DNA from: Thamnaconus septentrionalis
Taxonomy: Eukaryota > Chordata > Actinopteri > Tetraodontiformes > Monacanthidae
DNA: 64,000 nt
Reading direction: 5' to 3'
Assembly (NCBI GenBank): GCA_009823395.1
Contig: CM020511.1
Coordinates: forward strand, 7,860,501-7,924,500
The notes below the pieces were generated by a model. The model was not told the origin of the DNA. It saw nothing but the letters and a program-made list of their open reading frames with translations, and searched no databases. Below, piece by piece: positions 1-42,984 of the stretch; the stretch's first letter is position 1, and each line of letters opens with the position of its first letter. The position numbers and the translations under genes were made by a program.

Positions 1-204
1 GTTTCCATTGCCAGTTTTTTATTGCGATATTTAGGTTTTGCGCAATTCTAGGGTTAATGGAAACACAGCTATAGTGAATCCCAATCAGTTACAAGCACAC
101 ATACATAAAAGAAAAAATTACAAAATTACAAACCAATGGGAATCTTTCATAATAATCCAACCATATTCTTTCTTTCTTTCTTTTTCTTTCTTTCTTTCTT
201 TCTT

Positions 205-249
<45 letters not shown>

Positions 250-283
250 CCTCCCTCCTCCCTTCCGTCCCGACGCCCTACAG
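1..283. other. Upstream grin2d intron (partial)
   Basis: No coding signal. Bases 1-9 and 56-64 form a short perfect inverted repeat (GTTTCCATT / AATGGAAAC) that could be one end of a small element cut by the window edge. Bases 166-250 are a TTTC/CT pyrimidine tract that leads directly into the exon A acceptor. Confidence 0.6.
166..250. repeat. TTTC/CT pyrimidine microsatellite
   Basis: Runs of CTTT followed by CT dinucleotides immediately upstream of the grin2d exon A acceptor; it probably serves as the polypyrimidine tract. Confidence 0.9.
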
Positions 284-29572
<29,289 letters not shown>

Positions 29573-30522
29573 CAGGGGGAGAGGAGAGGGGGAGACGTGG
29601 GAGTGACCGACGCCACTACCGGCGACCTTGGCGGCACCACAGTGGCGGCGGCGGCGGCGGCGGGCAGGGACTACTACGCCGGAAAAGCGGTGTCCAGCGC
29701 TAATCAACTGGCGGCCATCGCGGTGGGAGCGAACAGAGACGGTAGTCTGACCACCGGCGACGCTTCTGCCGCCACCCGCTCGATTGTTCGCGTTCTAGTG
29801 AAGGCGACAGTGCGGCGTCGCACCAGGGTGAGCTACGTCCATCCGGATGGTTCCCACGACGACGCCAGCGACGGCGAGGCTGCGCCGCCGGGGACCGCAG
29901 CTCCCCAACTTCTTCTCTGCTCAGAATTGAACTTTGTGATGTCATCTGCGCTCCTCCTCCCCTTACCGAGTCACAACTGTGGCTAAGAGTAGTCTCCAAC
30001 CTGTGAGTAATGATGTCATATTTGTACACACACACACAAAACAAACACAGGCACAGACATGCATGACAGCCACACACACACTCACACACACACAGATATA
30101 TGCTCCAAACGTCTCCCTCCCTCTGGCTTTTGAGATGCACCTCAGTGGGATGTGGAGGACCCCCCTCACCCCTCTCCTCCCCCACCCCCCCGAACCAGAC
30201 CAGCGTCTGGTCGATAGACTCTGATCCCAGTCCTTTTTGGCTGATGACTTTAGAACTGGATTGGATTGGTGGACTTGCTTCGTGGCGGTTGGGGAGATGA
30301 ACCCCATTCTTCCCTTTTGTAAATCAGTTGATAATAAAAAGCAATGCAGTCGGCTCTCTCATGCACTCGGCCTGCCAGATTACCTTTCCCCTGGACAGGA
30401 AGGACAGTACTGTTTATTGGCCCGCAGTGACCTCATGACACCATCAGACCCATCTAGCTCTACCCCAGGACCACCAACGTCACAGCTACGATGTCATGTT
30501 TTAATAGACCAACCTTTTAACC

Positions 30523-30528
30523 AATAAA
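30523..30528 (+). promoter_or_regulatory. Polyadenylation signal AATAAA (grin2d candidate)
   Basis: Canonical hexamer about 950 nt after the stop codon, followed by T-rich sequence. Confidence 0.5.
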
Positions 30529-30727
30529 ATTGAAGAGGAACCACTTCTTTTTTTCTTTCTTTTGGAGCTTATTTTTTTGTCACTTTTGTTTCAACCAAGA
30601 ACAAGAACAAAAAAGAAAAGAGAGACATGTAGCAGAGTTTCTGTTATGTAGCCTTTTGTTTCAAACCTTTATTCCATACCTTTCTTTTTTTCTACCAATT
30701 TGTTTTTGCTCAATGTGTTAGTGTTTT

Positions 30728-30733
30728 AATAAA
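30728..30733 (+). promoter_or_regulatory. Polyadenylation signal AATAAA (grin2d candidate)
   Basis: Canonical hexamer with GT-rich sequence downstream (GTGGCTAGTGTTGG), a good 3'-end context. The best single candidate for a proximal poly(A) site. Confidence 0.55.
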
Positions 30734-32890
30734 GAAGAAGCTGGATGTGGCTAGTGTTGGAAGTGGGAATGATTAAATAGCAGTTCCAAATTTCTACCCG
30801 GGAATCTATTGAGAAAGATTGGATTTCAAATAGTCTTAACAATATATAACGCTCCATCTTTTATTACTGCTAGTGCACAATGCATGACTCAATCTCATGT
30901 AAGCGGATCAAGGGAATGATTGGTGCAATATCTTTAATTGGCACTAGATGGCTGCATTATATTCAAATATGCTTTTGAGGTAACTGTGCAAGAGGCTGCT
31001 GAGATTACTGTTAGCTCAGTGATGCAGAGTGAGGTGGGCAGCTTTGAACTTTATTCTTTTTTATTAAAGTGGTCAGTTAGGATTAATTTGAAGGAAGCAG
31101 GGAGGGTTCAGCCCAAGTGCAGTACGGTGGGTCGGGGGGGGGGGGGGGTGATTAACTTTAGTTCACAACTTTGCTCTACCTCGGCAGAGTTTGAAGATGA
31201 TGGATCACTTGAAGCACAATTCTTCATTGTATTTTTCAGCCACGTGGCCAATGTTTTTAATGCACAATCTTTAGATATCACGCTTTGGTGGTATGTAGAA
31301 AACTAATCAGCTTATATTTACTCATGTTGCTGTTATGGAAGGGAGAGTTAAATGCAAAGCAAGAGTCAGATTGTGTCCGTACTTTTGCTGAGGGTCCTCT
31401 GCTCTAACCGTTTTCCTTTTGGCAGGCAAGACTGAAGGGGATACTGTGAACGCTTTGAGTTGCAGTTCCAGGTGCACATTTAATAGCCGAGACTTCGCTG
31501 AATGCAGTCAGTAATAACTACTTTTATCAACATCATCAGGTGACTGTTTGACTTTGAGCAATATTCCCGCCTTCAATGTGACAGGGATGCAATGGCACAT
31601 CTGTTTGCATCTGAGACATTGTAACAGTTTGTCCTCGAGTTTGAAGTCATTTCATGTTTCAGCCAGAGTCAGACTTGAGATCTTTTCTCACACGGCGGAC
31701 AGATTTCATCTGATTTAATTGGACAGTCGTCAAAGTAAAGGAGTGAAAGTCAAACACAACCCTGGCTCTGGCTGACCAATATGAATACTTAATGCAATGT
31801 GTTCAAGAGGGAGTAATGAACTGTAGCACTGGAGCTTCTGAAAAAAGCTGTGCAAAAAGCCATCTACTGTGTAAACCTGTGCCAATGTTGCCAACATTGG
31901 AGCGCATACCTGCCATTTTTCACGTGGTCAGTGTGTATCCACCTCATCTCTCACCCTAAGACCAGCCACAGCCCAGCTCTTCTCCTGTTGTAGCTGAATG
32001 TAGCTTTGACACGATGTAGCAAAAGAACACCTACTCTTAGACTTTGTAGCTTTTTCGGGAACGCCGTCGATCGTGGCTAGACGAAGGGAAGGAAGTTGAC
32101 CTGTCGAGGGACTGTGCGCTATGTTTGTACATGTCGTCACAGATCGAAGGCTTAGTCGACCTTCACCATTGCCCGCCCCCCCACCCTCCAGTCCCCACTT
32201 AAACTCCTTTGCCTTCAGCGAGGGCACCTTTTATCTGCACATGGATTGCTCTTTCCGCAAGCTCTGTGCGGGGGGGGCGGCGGGGGGCAGTTTTCCAAAC
32301 AATCCGACTTTATTTCTTGAGAAGAGTTTTTTCTGCAAGTTTCCCATCTTTTTGGAATGCCCCACAGTCATTGCATGCTTTAGCTAAGTAAACTCTCAAA
32401 GACTCGTGCTGGGAGAGTTGTGTAGTTCAACTGTAGGGAGATTAATTAAGAAAAAGAAAAAAAAAGAAAGAAATGCTTAAGGACCCAGGGACAGCCGCCT
32501 TGTCAGTAAGGTAGCGCGTGTCGCTCGACAGCGGAAGAGCCCTGCAACAGTTTGACTGCTCCCTGTGTAGAAGAACGCTGTCACTTTTTAACCAATCAAC
32601 AGGGCTTAAACCTGCTATGTCATTGAACGTTAATAATTTCTGTTGAGGCGCTAATACTTAAGTCTGTGACTGCATGAACAGAAATGACTCTTGAAAAAAA
32701 AAAAAAAGAACCCTCTGGCTTATTTTGTTTAATTTATTTTATTTTATGCTGAGAAAAAAGATTATATATTAAAATATACTATGTTTTTGAAAATGTACCA
32801 TGTTATACTGTGATTTAACTGAGATATTTTATTGTATTCGATTATTATTTCAATTCTATCATTTATCTATAAAGAAATATATATGTACAA

Positions 32891-32896
32891 AATAAA
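32891..32896 (+). promoter_or_regulatory. Polyadenylation signal AATAAA (distal grin2d candidate)
   Basis: Canonical hexamer inside an AT-rich segment. It would give a 3' UTR of about 3.3 kb. Confidence 0.35.
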
Positions 32897-33480
32897 TATA
32901 TACATATATATACAGAAAGGTATATATATATATACTATATTAAGTTTGGTATATTTGGAGGAAGTGTTAGATTAAATAGTTTTAAATGTTTTAGCTTTGT
33001 AGCTTAGACACTGAAATCATTTTTGAATTTCGATTCCTCCTATATGACTGTGAAGACATTAGTGCCTGTGACAAAAAAGACAAGTAAAAGTCTAAATTCT
33101 CTATTCATCTGTATCTACTATAGCTATCAGTCTGTCACCCCTCTTGTACTACCTAACATTACGTTTCCACACTTTCCTTTTTACCACTTTGTCACTTTTG
33201 TTTTGGTTTTTTTCTCTCGCAGCCTGCTGCCTCTTTTCGCTTCCTCCTGCCTGCTTCTGCTCCCCCTCTCCCCCACTGATTTCTGCTCATGAACTTTGAT
33301 CACCCCCCACCCCCGCCACTCCCCTCCTGTCATTTCTGTTTAATCATATGATGACTGCATATGATGCCACTCTTTAATTAACCCATGCATAGACTTTTTC
33401 TCTTGTTTTTAACTCCAATCACTCCTTGATTTTTTCTCTTTGTTTTTATTTATTTGAACTATTTATTTATTTATCTATTT

Positions 33481-33512
<32 letters not shown>

Positions 33513-33766
33513 CACCGGCTCACGCCTCTGTCTGTCACTCACTTAGCAAAAAAACAGAGACCAGTAGATACTGTGTTCTTGCTCCTTCTGACTGATTGTT
33601 GTTGTTGATGATGATGACGACGATGATGACGATGATCAATTAATTGATGAACTAATTCATGAACAATGTTAACTAGTGCTGATGTGACTGAAGTGTGTAT
33701 CTGACGACCATGCCACTGTAGCAAGTCTGGGCTGTATCACACCACCAGCGAGCAAATGAGGCCACA

Positions 33767-33817
33767 GTTGCTATGGTGTTGCCATGGCAGTTTTCTCTCA
33801 TGGCGTTGCCATGGCAT
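33767..33817 (+). promoter_or_regulatory. Cluster of three RFX X-box-like motifs
   Basis: GTTGCTATGG (33767), GTTGCCATGGCAG (33778-33790) and GTTGCCATGGCAT (33805-33817) within 51 bp. The last two match the palindromic GTTGCC-ATGGCAAC form in all but the end positions. Confidence 0.45.
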
Positions 33818-35187
33818 TTCTCCACACCGCCACCACCTGGTGCCTGCTGGGTAATGTAGTATAATGTCCCTCACTTTTTTTTTTTTTCGCCCACACCCCC
33901 TCACCCTCCCACCCCCCTCCGCCAAAAGCGCCTCCTTCTAATCTGCTTTGCTCCCTCTGCTCAGTCCTGCCCAGTGAGAGGTGGACTCAGCGTCGCTGAG
34001 GGGCGACATGTTGCTGACATGTCTGCAGTCAATGCTGATCTAGACTGGACTGGTTTGGCTCGAAATGGCTTGTGGTCGGCTCCATGAGGTAGAATCGATC
34101 GGTTTTTGCGCCGACCTGCATGTGATCCAATTGTTTTATTTTGTTTTTCTTTATTTTATTTTTTTAACCACGTGTAGCCTCAAAACAAGTTTGGATCAAA
34201 GTCTCTCTGTGTCCAAAATGTCGTGGTTCTAATTTCGAGTGCGTGTTTTTTTATTTTATTTTTTTGGACAACACGCGCCTTGTCTGTGTTTCCATGCATG
34301 TGAACTAACCCCACCTCACCCCACCAACCCTCCCCGTGTAACTGCCTGCTGCAGCATGATTTTATAGTGCGGCTTCTTCCTGTTTTTTTTAGCTTTACCT
34401 TTTCTTGCTATTTTTTAAGAAACACAACACACACACACACACACACTTGTGCGCATACTTTGCTGTGCATGCGTACCAAAGGCACAACTGTGCACAAACA
34501 TCACTCGGCCAGCGATCCTGGAATCTTAAGCATCGCCTCCAGTGGTCTGTCTAATCACCCCCCACACCCTGATTTTTTTTAGTGTAAAATTTGCGGACGA
34601 CGGGACTCGAGCAGATTGACGGCGACCGTCCTGCTCGTTTCCCGTCCGCCGTCGCTGCGGTTTTGTCCTGCGCCTGCTCCGATCCATCAGCCCCGGTTAA
34701 GAGAAGTCAGGTTCAATTTGGTTTACTTTGCCAACTTGCTCCTCTTTTGATTTACCCCGTTATCCCGTTATCCACCCTGATCCCTCCAATTTACCGTCCG
34801 GCCTGATTTATGCATCCGACAGTCCAGTCCAGCCTAGCGCGGTTGTGTGCTCCAGGCTAGTCTCGCACCCGAGTTCACCAGAAGTCCCTGTGGCAGATTC
34901 TGGCTCACCCCCTCCCTCAATCCCCCAACCCCTCCACCCGCCTTCTCTCTCTCTGACTGGCCCGTTGTCTGGGAAGCAAAATGTGTGGTGCTCCAGAATT
35001 CAAACAGGGTCTTCATCGGCTAAATCGGCCGTGAATTATTGTCAAGAAAAAAAAAAAAAAAAAAAAACAGGAGTGCCAAACGTTGTCCCACCAGGTCTTG
35101 GGGTCTGCATGACAAGCTTCCTCCCACCACAGTGACTCGGGCATCAGTACCCACAGAAACCAGTGTGTGCGTGTGTGCGCGTTAGTT

Positions 35188-35189
<2 letters not shown>

Positions 35190-35248
<59 letters not shown>
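35190..35248. repeat. (GT)n microsatellite
   Basis: About 29 GT units. Confidence 0.94.
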
Positions 35249-35253
<5 letters not shown>

Positions 35254-35591
35254 TATGTCTCCAGCATTGTCCAAGGCCCAGATGTGCTCTAGTAACCCTA
35301 CACAGCAACAACACAGGCATACTTACGGGTTGCTAAGGCGTGTTGCTAGTAAGGTGATGTTGCTCCTAGCCCAGGCTGGTCTGGTCTATGCCCTGGTTTC
35401 AATGTGTTAGTTTCTTTGACATTGTCTGTCTGTCTGTCTGTCTGGGGTGGGGCTGGAGGGTCAGTGCTGCACTTACTTCCTGAGAATTGCTTCATAAAAT
35501 ATGATTCTCTTTAATTAACACCAGTGGTGCTGTGTTTCCTTCCATTTTCTTTTTTTTATGTTCACAAATGGGATTATAAATAAGGTGCTTT

Positions 35592-35630
<39 letters not shown>

Positions 35631-37376
35631 CTTGTGACAATATTTTCCATACAAGCCATTATCCTGTCAGAAGTACTTCAGAAGTACATTTATCGAGAGC
35701 TCAAGGAGTCGTTTCTTTGGCATTCTGACAGGCTGTCCTCTGCCAAAGTGTGTGTTTGTGTGTGTGCGTGCGTGTGTGTGCTTACTTCCCAGCGTTATTT
35801 TTTTTTTTTTCCAGAGGTTTCTCTGGGTTCTTGTCAGTCTTTTTGCTTTGATCTGGCCAGAGCTGACCTGAACATAATAATCCACTCTCCCCCCACCACC
35901 ACCCTCAAAGCCCGCGCCACTTCCTGTTGCCGCCGCCACAACCAGCTCGTGTCGATGTCGGTTAGAAGTGGCCGCGATGACGGACCACTGGTGCACTTTA
36001 TCCTGAAAAGATGAGTTTAAAGTGGCGTCCTGGCCAGTTTTTAGACGGGACAGTTGAGGTTTTCTCATTCGTCTTCCCATTGAGGTCGGATTTAGCGAAG
36101 CGTGTGATGAACAAATAAATAGGTCTGAACCGAAAATAGACGAGTCGCCGTATATTAGCAAATAGCAGAGCCTTGGAGAAAAGCTCCATCCGGCCTGGAC
36201 CGTCTCCTGGATCTCCTCCGCATTCTTCTCCTCGTTCAAGCCGTTAATAATATTTTTATTTAATCCCTACTCACTACGAAGGCTTATTTTCTTCCTCATT
36301 AGGCTGGATTTCGCTGTGTCCTCTTTTTTTGGCGCTGTATAAATGGCCAGCCTTATTTATTTCATTATTTTACACATACGTGTATGAATATTTACAAACA
36401 AACAAACAAAAAATCTGCATCAAAGCCCGCGTCGTCTTTTCTTTGCGAAGCCTTTAAAACGCGGCCAAGCGCGACCAAACACCCGAGGGCCACCTGACAC
36501 ATGATATGGCGCACGGGTGCTGATGGAGATATTAAATATGTTTTGTTTGGCTCCCAGTGTGCGCCTGTGATCTGCTAATTAGCCACACTTTGTCAGTGTG
36601 ATGGGCTAATGGCTAATTGCATTGTGAGGCCTCTGTGTGTACACGCGGTAATGACTTAACGCTCTAATAAGATTGAGTTACAGGCAGCTGGATCATGATG
36701 TCCCCAAACGCCCATCTGAGGTCAGCGAGCTGTTGCTTTTTTTTTTGTTGTTGTTGTTGTAGGTTTTTTTTTTCTTCCCCTCTAATGGCTCTGATGGGAA
36801 AGTTGAAGGCGTAACGTGACCCCCCACTCGCCCCGATCTCCGGCGTGGCGCTTTGATCCTGCATCACCGAGCTTTCAGACACCGAGGTTTGGGGTGGGGG
36901 TGGGGCACTTTTTGTTGGTGGGGGTGTCGTCAATTTGCTTTGCTTTTTGAAATACGTGTTTTGTGCTCCGACCGAGACGGACAGATTCGGTCATTTCATT
37001 CGATTAAATACACTCCGCGCCAAGCGGAGGGACCTCAGGTAGGCTTTTATCTCCGGCTCGTGCAATATGCATGAGTCGAAAACGGCGGCGTCCAACCCGC
37101 CGCTTCCTCTTCCTCCCCCACCTCACCCCTCCCCCTCCCTCCACCCCTGCTGCGGCGCTCGGCCCTGTTGCAGCGCTACGCTCTCTCTATCTCTATCTCT
37201 CTCCCTCACACACACTCTGTGTGTGTATGGGGGGGGGGTTCCTGCGTCCCTGCTGAGGTGCGGCACATTGATCCTGTGCCCACCCCCCCCACCCCCCCGG
37301 CTCCTCAGAGATTGATAACGCACGTCTGCGGTGGCGCAGGACTCCACGCTCTCTGTGTCTGTCTGTGTCTCTCCCA

Positions 37377-37380
<4 letters not shown>

Positions 37381-37428
<48 letters not shown>
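37381..37428. repeat. (CT)n microsatellite
   Basis: About 23 CT units. Confidence 0.93.
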
Positions 37429-37967
37429 GTGACACCAGCAGCAGTGCAGCGCAGCACGGTACAGTGCAGTGCTGTGCAGTGCTGTGCAGTGCTGTGCAGT
37501 GGCCCCTCGTCGTCACACACATCTCATCTCTCTCTGTTTTTTTCTCCCGTTTTTACGTCTTGTCTGTCCTCTGGTTGCCCCCCTCTGCTCCCCCCCCCTT
37601 CCTTTCTTCTGCTCTTAATTATTTCCCCGCTTCTCCTCCGAAGGTCCAGCTCATATCAGCCTGTGGAAAAATCTATATGCTTTCGTCAGAAGTGTAGCCG
37701 GTGTGTATCCAGACAAACTGCACTCACAGACATGTGCGGCGAGAGAGAGAGAGAGAGAGAGCCTGTTCCGCTTTCATCATGCAACGCGGCGCCGCGGGGT
37801 TCTACAACTCATCCGCTTGATCTCTTAAGTTGGGGGGGGCGCACCCTCGTGTTCCTTCATCTCGTCTCTCTTTCTCCCTCGGATTCTGCTGCCGATCGCT
37901 TCCTTCCTCCGCTTTCACATAAGCGCCAATGAGCCACGACCAGGGACAAATGAGCTAACTGACTGGG

Positions 37968-37972
<5 letters not shown>

Positions 37973-38040
<68 letters not shown>
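37973..38040. repeat. (GT)n microsatellite
   Basis: About 33 GT units. Confidence 0.95.
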
Positions 38041-38042
<2 letters not shown>

Positions 38043-38287
38043 ATGGAGACGCCTGTTGTTTTGTTGCCCCGTGCTTTTATCATTCGGAGCAGCATCAGCC
38101 GCGGCAATCTGTGGCTGTTTGATTAGTTGTAATGGTAATGAATACAAAGTACATTTACACAACAGTGCAAACAGCACTTTTGATGCAAATGTGTCACTGT
38201 AATTTGGTTCCCCCCCCACCCCCTAATCTCTGCGGACGTTCAAACTCAAGTTTAAGCAGCTTGTGTTGTTTTTTTGTTTTGCCCCCG

Positions 38288-38330
<43 letters not shown>

Positions 38331-38679
38331 GTTTATTTCTACCAAAGTTGGCCCGTGTTGCGTGTTTCCATAGCAGCAGGAGAGTTTGTCGTAGCTCATT
38401 GTTCAAATAAATGTCCACGGGTCATCCGAGACATTGGGTTGAATGAGCTCTGAGGCAGCGTTTACATGGTGTAGTGAGAGAGGAAAAAAGAAAAAGATCC
38501 AACACCAGAATAAATCAGTGGAAGAGAAGTTTTGTACAATCAAATTAGGAATATAGAAACAGTGCGAGCACGAGGTGGCCAGTTCCTTTAAGGCAACACG
38601 GCGGCACGCCTGGGGTGCAATAAATATTCATACTACTCCATTGTACACGCTTGTGTGCGCTTGTGTGTGTGTGTGCGCT

Positions 38680-38711
<32 letters not shown>

Positions 38712-40729
38712 CTTGCATAATGCCACCTACCCAAAGGGGTCTTATCCTGGAAATCTGGGATAAAGATGAAGATATCCTCAGACTTTACCTTGTTCTCCTC
38801 TCGCCTCATTATCCCGTCGCCTGCCCCCCCCCCCACACACACACACCACCACCTCACCCCCCCCCCCCCTTGAGCACATTTTGTTCACAGCCCCTCTCTT
38901 GCAGCCTGGAGGCGACAGGTTGAGCAGCCCGCAGTCGAGGCTTCCAGCCCTTGTTAGTGTTTTGCTCTTTCTCAGAATAGCAATATGTTCCGGCTGACAC
39001 GCCTGTTTTCCCGGTGTTAGCTGATCTATCGGCCTGGCCGCCGTCCCAGATGGCGCACAGAGGGCCTCAGACTCCGGCTGCGGTGGACACAGACAGAAGA
39101 TGTTTCATTTAACCCGCTTAAAGAAGAGTAATGGACACGCGGTGGAACCGTGATGTCATTTGAATAGATGACATTTTAAAGAGAACGCGCATATATATCG
39201 TCATGAAGTATGTATACGATACCCATCATGTTTACAGATAATCAATGGTTTAATATTAATAATGGATCCCATGGAAAGCACAGACTGGTTGCCTCTGCGG
39301 CTGCTCGGCTAAATGAACCGCGACGCCGTCTTTGAGTTTATTGTTTTGGGCTTTAACGGCGTAATCTCCCCTGTTTTAATTTGCTCCTGTTGCTCAAACG
39401 GGATGAATTCGGGCTGCGGCAGGCAGAAGATATGAAAAGATTCAAAGTGCCTCCAAACAGCCGAGAGGCAGGATTAGTCATTCTGCAACTGATATGAAAC
39501 TTTCATTTCTCATGTTGCGAGAGTCACGTGACTCGCCGAAACAGGCACTGAAACGTGCCTCACTTTTGCTGTGCAAACATGGACGAGGCGCTGCACAGAC
39601 CAGGCCTGATGCAGAAATATTTACTGTTTTAGGACATTTTTTCATGTTGAAAATGTTTTTTGTTTAGTCTTTGGTCTCTAAGAAGAGTTATTTAAAAAAA
39701 AAAAAATAATAGGAACAAAGAAATGCTGCCGAAAGCTACATTGTGAGAAAAAGTGCAGGTTTCGGGGGCATCGTAGGAGGAAGAAGTGCATCTATCGCTA
39801 TTGCACACTGTAAAAAATAAACAAGATGAGATGCACCTTCTTAGTTAGAGTCCTTATTTAGTCGGTGGTACAGTTTTTTGTTTTTTTTTCTTCATCAGTA
39901 AAGTGACAAATCCCATTTACATCACAGAGCGCGACAGATGAAGAGAGCCACGGCCGCACTGTGGCGGTGACTTTCCTGAAAAGGTTTGATTTATGTTCAC
40001 ATTCAAGGACACCGTCAGTCATTGCAGAGCCAAACAAAAAGAGGCATTGTTGCCTCGGGTGGCCATTCTCCCAGCGCAAAATAGAAAAACACCGGCAAGC
40101 AGCATGTAAATGAAAAAGAAACATCAGGTAGTTCATCTAAAGGCCGGAAACAGGAGTTGTGAGTGAGGAACACTTAATTTACCACTGTCGTTTATTTAAA
40201 AGAGCTGCATTGTCCCCCAAAAAATTCTTCTTTTTACTCTGATTTACATCATTTGGAATTGAGATGTGGTTTTTTTTCTTTTTCATTTTTCATTTTTGCC
40301 TCGACAGCAGTGGCGCTTGGCAGCGGGCCAGAGGTTACCGTTTTCCATTTTAGCAGCATTTGTAGCTGCAATGAGAGGCAGGTCAGCGGTGCAATGAACA
40401 CAGAGAGCTGGGCCGGCGCGCTGACAGTGTGGAGGCCATGTCGACGCGCCGGTCGCCTGCCAAGTGCTTATCCGACTGGCGTGGAGGGTTGGCCGCCGCC
40501 GCCGCCGCCTTCCACAGGCACAACGGACCGCTGTTCATTAGAGGAGGAGACAGAAGCAGCGACCCGGCAGGAAAGAATAACTGTGCCGAGCGGTTCCCTG
40601 AGAGACGAGTTTAACGGGCCGCTGTGATTTGCCTTTTCCCATCATTCCGCTAAATAATAACAAAAAAAAAACAAACCCGTTTGGCCAGTCCATGCACCTT
40701 AATTTCATTGGAAACGAGAAAAAAAGCAG

Positions 40730-41160
40730 CCAGCACAGCCAGGTTGTATTATTATAAGAACTGGCGACCAAACTGGCAATGGCGCGGTGCGGAGATTCTT
40801 TTTTTTCCAGTGGCCACTCGAGGTACTGCAACAAAAACCCCATACGGCCCAAAAAGCATTTTTCCCTATTAGATTGCAATACAAAAAAAAGCCTGTAAAA
40901 CAGCTGACAGGATGACCTTTGACCTGAAACACGTTTCATCATAAATCTTTGTAGATTTTTTCGTTCTGGATTTTAAATGTTCCAAAAAATGGAAAAAAAA
41001 ATTGTTACGTTCAGAAAATCGGCCGGAAAAGAGTTTTATTTTCCCAGCGTGACGTCGTACCTGCTGCTGTGTCTCAGCTCCTTCTGATTGGCTGATGCGT
41101 CCTGGTGCATCATGGGTGTTACAGAGGCATGATTGGAAATGACACAACTGCTACATGCTT
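40730..41160 (-). repeat. Unclassified dispersed repeat, copy 2 (inverted)
   Basis: Reverse complement carries the same landmarks in the same order as copy 1: TCATGCCTCTGTAAC, CCAATCAGAAGGAGC, TACGACGTCACGCTGGGAA, TTTCAGGTCA, AAAAATGCTTTTTGGGCC, CCTCGAGTGGCCACTGG and CCAGTTCTTATAAT. Confidence 0.8.
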
Positions 41161-41630
41161 TATGGGGTCACATATCGAGGAAGCTAAAAAAAAAAATTTG
41201 ACGTATGCACATTAAAATGAATGGACTGCCATGTTGAATCCTGGGGGGTAGAAAATGGTTCTCGGTGGCGGCGGATGCACGGCGGTTGGTCCATCGTGGG
41301 ACATCACAGTCGTCTGTTGCATTAAGATGCGTTGATGGGTGGGCGAGGGGGTAGTGGAGGGCTGCAGATAATCAGAAACGGCCTCGGCGGCGGAGTCCAC
41401 AACTGTCAGCATTTCTCACCAAGGCAGTAATAATCAGTAAGAGGCTGATTGTGCTTCGACTCGGTGCTGATCTGTCCTCAGGTTTGGCTTTGTTTTTTTC
41501 TACTTTCTCCTCCTCGCTCTCTGCATCATCCAGCCTCCTTATTTTTATCGCCGCTTCTCCGCTTGTGCATCTTATTTCTCTGCCCCCCCCCTCCAATCGA
41601 TCCAGTCTCCGTCCGTGTGTTCTCATTCCG

Positions 41631-41665
<35 letters not shown>

Positions 41666-42388
41666 CGGTGTCTTCAAACCAAATGTTTCCCCGGGTGACT
41701 TGCGTCCCTCCTGCCTCGTGCATCAAACACTGTAAAACCTGCTGCTGCTGCTGCTGCTGCCGTCGCCGCAGACGGGATCGCACGCTGATGCGGAAACTGG
41801 AGAGAGCCACAAGTGCTTACTCATCACCTGGCGTGGACGGGGAGCCCGCTTGTGTGCCTTGTTTTTCAATGTCCTGATTACCAGTGAGTGTGTGAGTGCA
41901 TGTGGAATAAAGCTTTAGTGGGTTTTTTCTCCTCCCACCGTGCCGGCTGTTTGGGGAGGGTTGTAGGACTCCCTGGTGCAATACGAGGACATCTCCTTCA
42001 TTTGCTTGCGACAATAGAACGAGACCATGACTCATCCACGATAAGGGCCGGACGGAGAGTTGCGGGTCTTGTGAGCTAGAAAATGAAGATGCCAATGGCG
42101 GCTGTATAGGAAAAATAAAAGGTCTGCAGCAGTTGTGAGCGTGCGAGGAGGTGGAGGTGGAGAGGAGAGAAAGGAGGGGCGAAATAAAGTCCATTATCAC
42201 TTTCAATCAGCTGTTAGTGCTGTGTGACTAATGCTGAAACGACATATATCTCTGGCGGAGAGGCTACGATCACACCGCCGTGTGCACACGTGAGCTTTTC
42301 TTTCTTTCTTTCTTTCTTTCTCTTTTTTCTCTTTTTTTTTCTTCCGGTGAAAGCGCAGTAAGGAATGCGAACTGCAGCTTGCAGCACG

Positions 42389-42390
<2 letters not shown>

Positions 42391-42427
<37 letters not shown>
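42391..42427. repeat. (CA)n microsatellite
   Basis: About 18 CA units. Confidence 0.93.
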
Positions 42428-42430
<3 letters not shown>

Positions 42431-42971
42431 TGCACACTTGTTCACTCTTATCTCGGCGCCTGACACCATTTTGCTCTCTAACAATCTTGCTAATTATAAT
42501 TGTTAATTAATTCTCTGCCAGTGTCCTCATCAGGAGACTAATAACCTACATTTCCCTTAATTAGACCTTCAACCCTTCGCTCCCTCCCTCACTCTCCCTC
42601 TCTCTCGGCCACTCCGTCCTGTGGCTCACCCTCCCCCCTCCTCTCCTCCCCCCCCCCCCTACGAGATCAGGCCACAAGCACACACTGGGGATGTATATAG
42701 CTTCTATTTGATCATTTGCGAAGACAAATCATAATTTCTGAGAACTTGCTCTGATATTTTTTTTCGCCATCTCTCGCCCAGACGCGGATGGGAAGAGCCG
42801 GTTGACCGTCAGGTCCTCCTCGCAGCAGCTAGCGGTTAGCTTAGCCCAGCGTGAATAGCGCTGCTGTTCATCCGCTGTGTGCCAGCTCTGTTTGGAAAAA
42901 AAGAATAAAATAAGTCTGCCCACAAAGTCCACTAATGAACACAACATGATTGTGGTCCAAGTCTCTTCTGG

Positions 42972-42984
42972 GTTGCCTGGCAAC
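42972..42984 (+). promoter_or_regulatory. RFX X-box motif
   Basis: GTTGCCTGGCAAC is a perfect palindromic X-box about 2.3 kb upstream of the prkcg start codon. Confidence 0.5.

Larger units (their letters stand above)
29573..33000 (+). other. grin2d 3' UTR and downstream region
   Basis: Follows the stop codon. AATAAA signals occur at 30333-30338, 30523-30528, 30728-30733 and 32891-32896. 29597-29980 still has coding-like GC composition and an open frame but lies after the PDZ ligand. 30740-33000 is AT-richer unique sequence, ending in an ATATAT-rich segment (32870-32940) that could be the distal end of a long neuronal 3' UTR. The actual poly(A) site is not determinable here. Confidence 0.6.
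33001..37060. other. Gene-free interval, part 1
   Basis: Between grin2d and prkcg. Contains (TTTA)n near 33460-33510, RFX-like motifs at 33767-33817, a (GT)n at 35190-35248 and 35595-35625, and a unique AT-rich segment at 36520-36670 with TAATTAG/GCTAATTG cores. No gene recognised on either strand. Confidence 0.6.
37061..40700. other. Gene-free interval, part 2
   Basis: C/T-rich DNA with CT runs (37381-37428, 38295-38330), a GT run (37973-38040), a short imperfect tandem of AGTGCTGTGC (37465-37500), then unique sequence from 38900 onward with no coding signal. Confidence 0.6.

Noticed and set aside
40253..40627. 124-codon plus-strand frame in the intergenic interval
   Set aside because: Starts in a T-rich tract and has no recognisable motif or transcript signals.
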